Of a stretch of 64,000 nucleotides of DNA, positions 61,002 to 64,000 are shown in pieces. How positions within the stretch are numbered: position 1 is the first letter of the stretch; each line of letters opens with the position of its first letter. The DNA comes from CBDANW01 sp965197825 (GTDB lineage: Bacteria > Acidobacteriota > Vicinamibacteria > Marinacidobacterales > DATDRI01), in contig CBDANW010000002.1 in assembly GCA_965197825.1 (NCBI GenBank), positions 744,001 through 808,000 on the forward strand, read 5' to 3'. The notes beneath the pieces were generated by a model. That model was not told where the DNA came from and made no database searches. It was given only the letters and a program-made list of their open reading frames with translations. The position numbers and the translations under genes were made by a program.

Positions 61002-63764
61002 CTATTTGGCGACTTCCTCGGCGCTTCCCGCGGTCTCGGCTCTTTTGTCCGGTACGCCCTTTGGGGCTCGCTCTTCCATCGCCGCCCGCGCCGCGGCGAG
61101 TCGGGCAATCGGAACGTCGTACGGCGAACAACTCACGTAGTCCAGGCCGACCTGATGAAAGAAGCAAACGGAATCGGGATCGCCGCCGTGCTCCCCACAG
61201 GTACCGAGCTTCAGGTCCGGACGCATCTTTCTACCTTTCTCCGTCGCGATCCGCACCAGCTCGCCAACGCCCTTGACGTCGATGCTCGCGAAGGGATCTC
61301 TATCCAGAATCCCCATCGCGAAGTACGTCGGCAGAAACTTACCCGCGTCGTCACGGGAGAACCCAAAGGTCATTTGTGTCAGATCGTTGGTTCCATAGGA
61401 GAAGAACTCGGCTTGCGCCGCGATCTCATCGGCGATGAGTGCTGCGCGGGGCAGCTCGAGCATCGTCCCCACGCTGTACTCGATCTCGATCTTCTCCCGC
61501 TGCTGGATCGCTCGCGCCTCCTCGTCGACGATCATCTTCTGCTCTTCGAACTCCTTGACGATCCCCACTAACGGGATCATGATCTCGGGCTCGGCCTTCC
61601 CACCCTCCTTGGCAATGATCGAGGCTGCCTCGAAAATGGCGCGCGCCTGCATACGGGTGATCTCGGGGTGGCTGATTCCTAGACGGCATCCGCGGTGCCC
61701 GAGCATCGGGTTGAACTCGTGAAGCTGCTCCACTCGAGCCAGCACCTTCTCGAGTTTTTCCACCTTCTTGCGCTCGCGAACCTTTCTCAACGTCAGCTCG
61801 GCGATCTGTCGCATGAGATTCTCCCGCTTGGGAAGGAACTCGTGGAGCGGCGGATCCAGCAGGCGGATGGTCACCGGCAAACCCTTCATCGCGCGGAATA
61901 AACCGAGGAAGTCCTCACGTTGGTATGGCAATAGCTGATCGATGCACTTCTGCCTTTCCTTGACGGAGGTCGACAGGATCATCTTCTCCACGATCGGGAT
62001 GCGATCTTCAGCGAAGAACATGTGTTCCGTGCGGCAGAGCCCGATGCCTTCGGCTCCGAAGGCCATCGCCGCGTTCGCGTCGGTGGGAATGTCGGCGTTG
62101 GCCCGCACTCCCAAGGTGCGCTCGGCATCCGCCCATTCCAGCACCTGAGCGAAATGCTGGTACATTTGCGACGCTTCCGGTGGGATCTTGCCTTGCACGA
62201 CTTGGATGACTTCGGAAGGAACCGTCTTCACCTCCGCCAGCATCACTTCTCCGGTGGCGCCATCGATGGATATCACGTCACCCTCGATGACCGATTGACC
62301 ATCGACCTCCAGGCGTCTTTCTTCCTGATCGATGTGCAGGGCACCGCAGCCCACGACCGCGGGTTTTCCCATCTGGCGCCCGACCACCGCCGCGTGGGAA
62401 GTACGACCTCCGGTAGCCGTCAAAATCCCCTGGGCGACGCTCATTCCGTGAACGTCGTCGGGAGACGTCTCGTTGCGCACCAGAAGGACGCGTTTTCCCG
62501 ATTTCGTCCATTCCACCGCGTCGTCGGCGTCGAAGACGATTTGGCCGGAAGCCGCACCGGGTGACGCGGCGATCCCGGTAGCGACGGACTGGATATCGCG
62601 ACGGGCTTCGGGGTCGAAGATAGGGTGAAGGAGCTGGCTGAGAGATTCCGGCTCCACGCGCCAGAGCGCCTCTTGTGGTGTAAGGATTCCCTCCTTTACC
62701 ATCTCGACCGCGATGCGCACCGCCGCGGGACCGGTTCGTTTCCCGGCCCGGGTCTGAAGCATGTAGAGCTCGCCTTCCTCGATCGTGAACTCGAAATCCT
62801 GTACGTCTTTGTAGTGCTGCTCGAGCCGTTCCGCGATGGCAGAGAGCTGCTTGAACGCCTTGGGCATGATTTTCTCTAGCTCGCCGATCGGGTGCGGCGT
62901 CCGGACCCCCGCCACGACATCTTCACCTTGAGCGTTCACCAGGAACTCACCGAAGAACTCTTTGGCTCCGGTCGCAGGATCACGAGTGAAGCCAACTCCC
63001 GTCGCAGAATTAGGCCCGAGGTTTCCGAAGACCATTTTCTGCACGTTGACCGCGGTTCCCAAGTCGTCCGGGATGTGGTAGATCCTCCGATACTCTTTCG
63101 CCCGCGGGTTGTTCCAGCTCTTGAAGACCGCGTCCCGCGCCAGCACCAGTTGCTCATGCGTATCCTGAGGGAACTCACCTCCGGTCTCCTTTTTCACCAG
63201 AGCTTTGAAGCGCAGCACGACCCCTTTGAGCGCCGCCTCGTCCAGCTCGGCGTCGGTCTTCACTCCCGCCGACCGCCGGACCACATCCAGAATGACTTCG
63301 AATGAAGAAGACTTGATCCCCAGCACGACACCGGAAAACATCTGAATGAAGCGGCGGTAGCTGTCATAAGCGAAACGCCCGTCGTTCGAGGCACGACTCA
63401 CTCCCTCGGCGGTCTTGTCGTTCATACCGAGGTTCAAAATCGTGTCCATCATCCCCGGCATCGAGAACTTGGCGCCGCTGCGAACCGAGAGCAGCAAGGG
63501 TTTGTCCGGATCGCCGAGCTTCTGCCCCACCGAGCCTTCCAAATGGCTGAGCGCCTCGAGGACTTCCCGCTCGATTTCCGGAGGCAACTCCCCTTTTTGG
63601 GCGTAGACGCGGCAGACGTCCGTGGAGACGGTGAAGCCTGGCGGGACCGGCAGGCCGGCATTGGTCATTTCGGCCAGTCCGGCGCCTTTGCCCCCCAGGA
63701 CATCCTTCATGTCCTTGTGTCCATCGGCTTTACCGCCACCGAAGAAGTATACGTACCGCGACAT
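61002..63764 (-). CDS. ppdK: Pyruvate, phosphate dikinase
   Basis: The 920-aa enzyme interconverts pyruvate, ATP and phosphate with PEP, AMP and PPi. The N-terminal ATP-grasp region starts VYFFGGGKADGHKDMKDVLG; the phosphohistidine is in GGRTSHAAVVGRQMGKPAVV; the C-terminal PEP/pyruvate barrel ends with LGTCGEHGGDPDS with the catalytic Cys. Length and domain order are complete. It precedes mutL by 8 bp and follows glyS by 26 bp, so the genes form one transcription unit. Confidence 0.96.
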   Translation of the reverse strand: MSRYVYFFGGGKADGHKDMKDVLGGKGAGLAEMTNAGLPVPPGFTVSTDVCRVYAQKGELPPEIEREVLEALSHLEGSVGQKLGDPDKPLLLSVRSGAKFSMPGMMDTILNLGMNDKTAEGVSRASNDGRFAYDSYRRFIQMFSGVVLGIKSSSFEVILDVVRRSAGVKTDAELDEAALKGVVLRFKALVKKETGGEFPQDTHEQLVLARDAVFKSWNNPRAKEYRRIYHIPDDLGTAVNVQKMVFGNLGPNSATGVGFTRDPATGAKEFFGEFLVNAQGEDVVAGVRTPHPIGELEKIMPKAFKQLSAIAERLEQHYKDVQDFEFTIEEGELYMLQTRAGKRTGPAAVRIAVEMVKEGILTPQEALWRVEPESLSQLLHPIFDPEARRDIQSVATGIAASPGAASGQIVFDADDAVEWTKSGKRVLLVRNETSPDDVHGMSVAQGILTATGGRTSHAAVVGRQMGKPAVVGCGALHIDQEERRLEVDGQSVIEGDVISIDGATGEVMLAEVKTVPSEVIQVVQGKIPPEASQMYQHFAQVLEWADAERTLGVRANADIPTDANAAMAFGAEGIGLCRTEHMFFAEDRIPIVEKMILSTSVKERQKCIDQLLPYQREDFLGLFRAMKGLPVTIRLLDPPLHEFLPKRENLMRQIAELTLRKVRERKKVEKLEKVLARVEQLHEFNPMLGHRGCRLGISHPEITRMQARAIFEAASIIAKEGGKAEPEIMIPLVGIVKEFEEQKMIVDEEARAIQQREKIEIEYSVGTMLELPRAALIADEIAAQAEFFSYGTNDLTQMTFGFSRDDAGKFLPTYFAMGILDRDPFASIDVKGVGELVRIATEKGRKMRPDLKLGTCGEHGGDPDSVCFFHQVGLDYVSCSPYDVPIARLAAARAAMEERAPKGVPDKRAETAGSAEEVAK

Positions 63765-63790
63765 GACTCCTCCTCGCTACCCCTGCAGCT

Positions 63791-64000
63791 TCAAGAAGAT
63801 GCGGCTTCCGACCCGGCTACGATCTCGGAGAGATCCGCCACTCTCGTGAACAGCGTCTGTAGTGACGACAGGAGTGCGAGGCGGTTCTCCTTCAGACGCC
63901 GGTCGGGCACCATGACGAGCACTTTATCAAAAAAAGTATCTACCTGCGGCCGGAGACGGGAGAGCTTGCGCAACGCCTCTCCGAACCGCCCCTCGGCGAT
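63791..64000 (-). CDS. glyS: Glycyl-tRNA synthetase beta subunit, C-terminal end (partial)
   Basis: The frame is open to the right edge. The last 69 residues, with RPQVDTFFDKVLVMVPDRRL followed by KENRLALLSSLQTLFTRVAD, match the anticodon-binding C-terminal end of bacterial GlyS. The stop is at 63791. Most of the gene, and glyQ, lie outside the window. Confidence 0.9.
   Translation of the reverse strand: MAEGRFGEALRKLSRLRPQVDTFFDKVLVMVPDRRLKENRLALLSSLQTLFTRVADLSEIVAGSEAASS

Noticed and set aside
1..64000. CRISPR arrays, rRNA or tRNA genes
   Set aside because: No regularly spaced direct repeats and no recognisable rRNA or tRNA sequence were seen on either strand; a covariance search was not possible.

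Overview
The window looks like a chromosomal stretch of a GC-rich Gram-negative heterotroph, most plausibly an Acidobacteriota-like soil or sediment bacterium or a related uncultured lineage. This rests on gene content, not on any marker search: Ser/Thr kinase-PD40 proteins, FG-GAP/ASPIC-UnbV proteins, S9-type PD40 proteins, a DUF2723 mannosyltransferase-like protein, DUF5752 next to trehalose synthase, many lipoproteins and an aerobic benzoyl-CoA (box) pathway. No rRNA, tRNA or CRISPR array was seen.

Layout. 1-4158: end of an ICMT-like methyltransferase, an acyl carrier protein, a fatty acyl-AMP ligase, a nucleoside deaminase and an M20 peptidase lipoprotein, mostly in overlapping translationally coupled order. 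4227-16700: a graveyard of broken genes and nested insertion sequences. It holds a 5'-truncated mscS, three IS256-type elements (one truncated, one with a TAG stop, one with a TAA stop), the C-terminal half of a fourth IS256-type transposase, an IS91 fragment and an IS630-type element. It also holds an orphan M20 tail, an FG-GAP gene split by an IS with a perfect 8-bp target duplication, and a kinase-PD40 gene with an internal inversion. Intact genes inside it are an SGNH hydrolase lipoprotein and an RRM RNA-binding protein. 16833-23242: acyl-CoA dehydrogenase, enoyl-CoA hydratase/isomerase, thiolase, BoxB and BoxC, i.e. aerobic benzoyl-CoA degradation without a visible boxA or ligase. 23442-29072: an S9-like protein that has lost its catalytic triad, a frameshifted DUF2723 protein, a methyltransferase and an orphan PilW-like prepilin. 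29072-33664: an unusual three-gene operon of MoxR-like AAA+ ATPase, a 666-aa protein of unknown function and a DASS/SLC13 transporter with RCK_C domains. 33913-40268: a complete 2-oxo acid dehydrogenase operon (E3, LipB, E1alpha, E1beta, E2, LipA) that makes its own lipoyl cofactor. 40800-45729: aldehyde dehydrogenase, a PaaI thioesterase with a basic tail, DUF5752, a trehalose synthase broken by an IS remnant, and an alpha/beta hydrolase. 46238-51970: MazF-like toxin, frameshifted HdeD, and a sugar (trehalose/maltose type) ABC transporter. 52012-58851: type-5 uracil-DNA glycosylase, CBS protein, YjbQ, frameshifted DUF389, a MltD-type transglycosylase, a histidine-kinase remnant, a gutted molybdenum hydroxylase pair and dodecin. 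59004-64000: small membrane protein, MutL, pyruvate phosphate dikinase and the end of glyS.

Two layers of dispersed non-coding repeats overlay this: a 44-bp element with GGCGTC/GACGCC ends present at six positions, and a 160-230 bp palindromic MITE-like element present twice. Both tend to lie against gene ends; some supply stop codons. The number of single-base frameshifts in otherwise well conserved genes means that some 'pseudogenes' may be assembly errors, while the IS insertions, inversions and large deletions are structural and more likely real.
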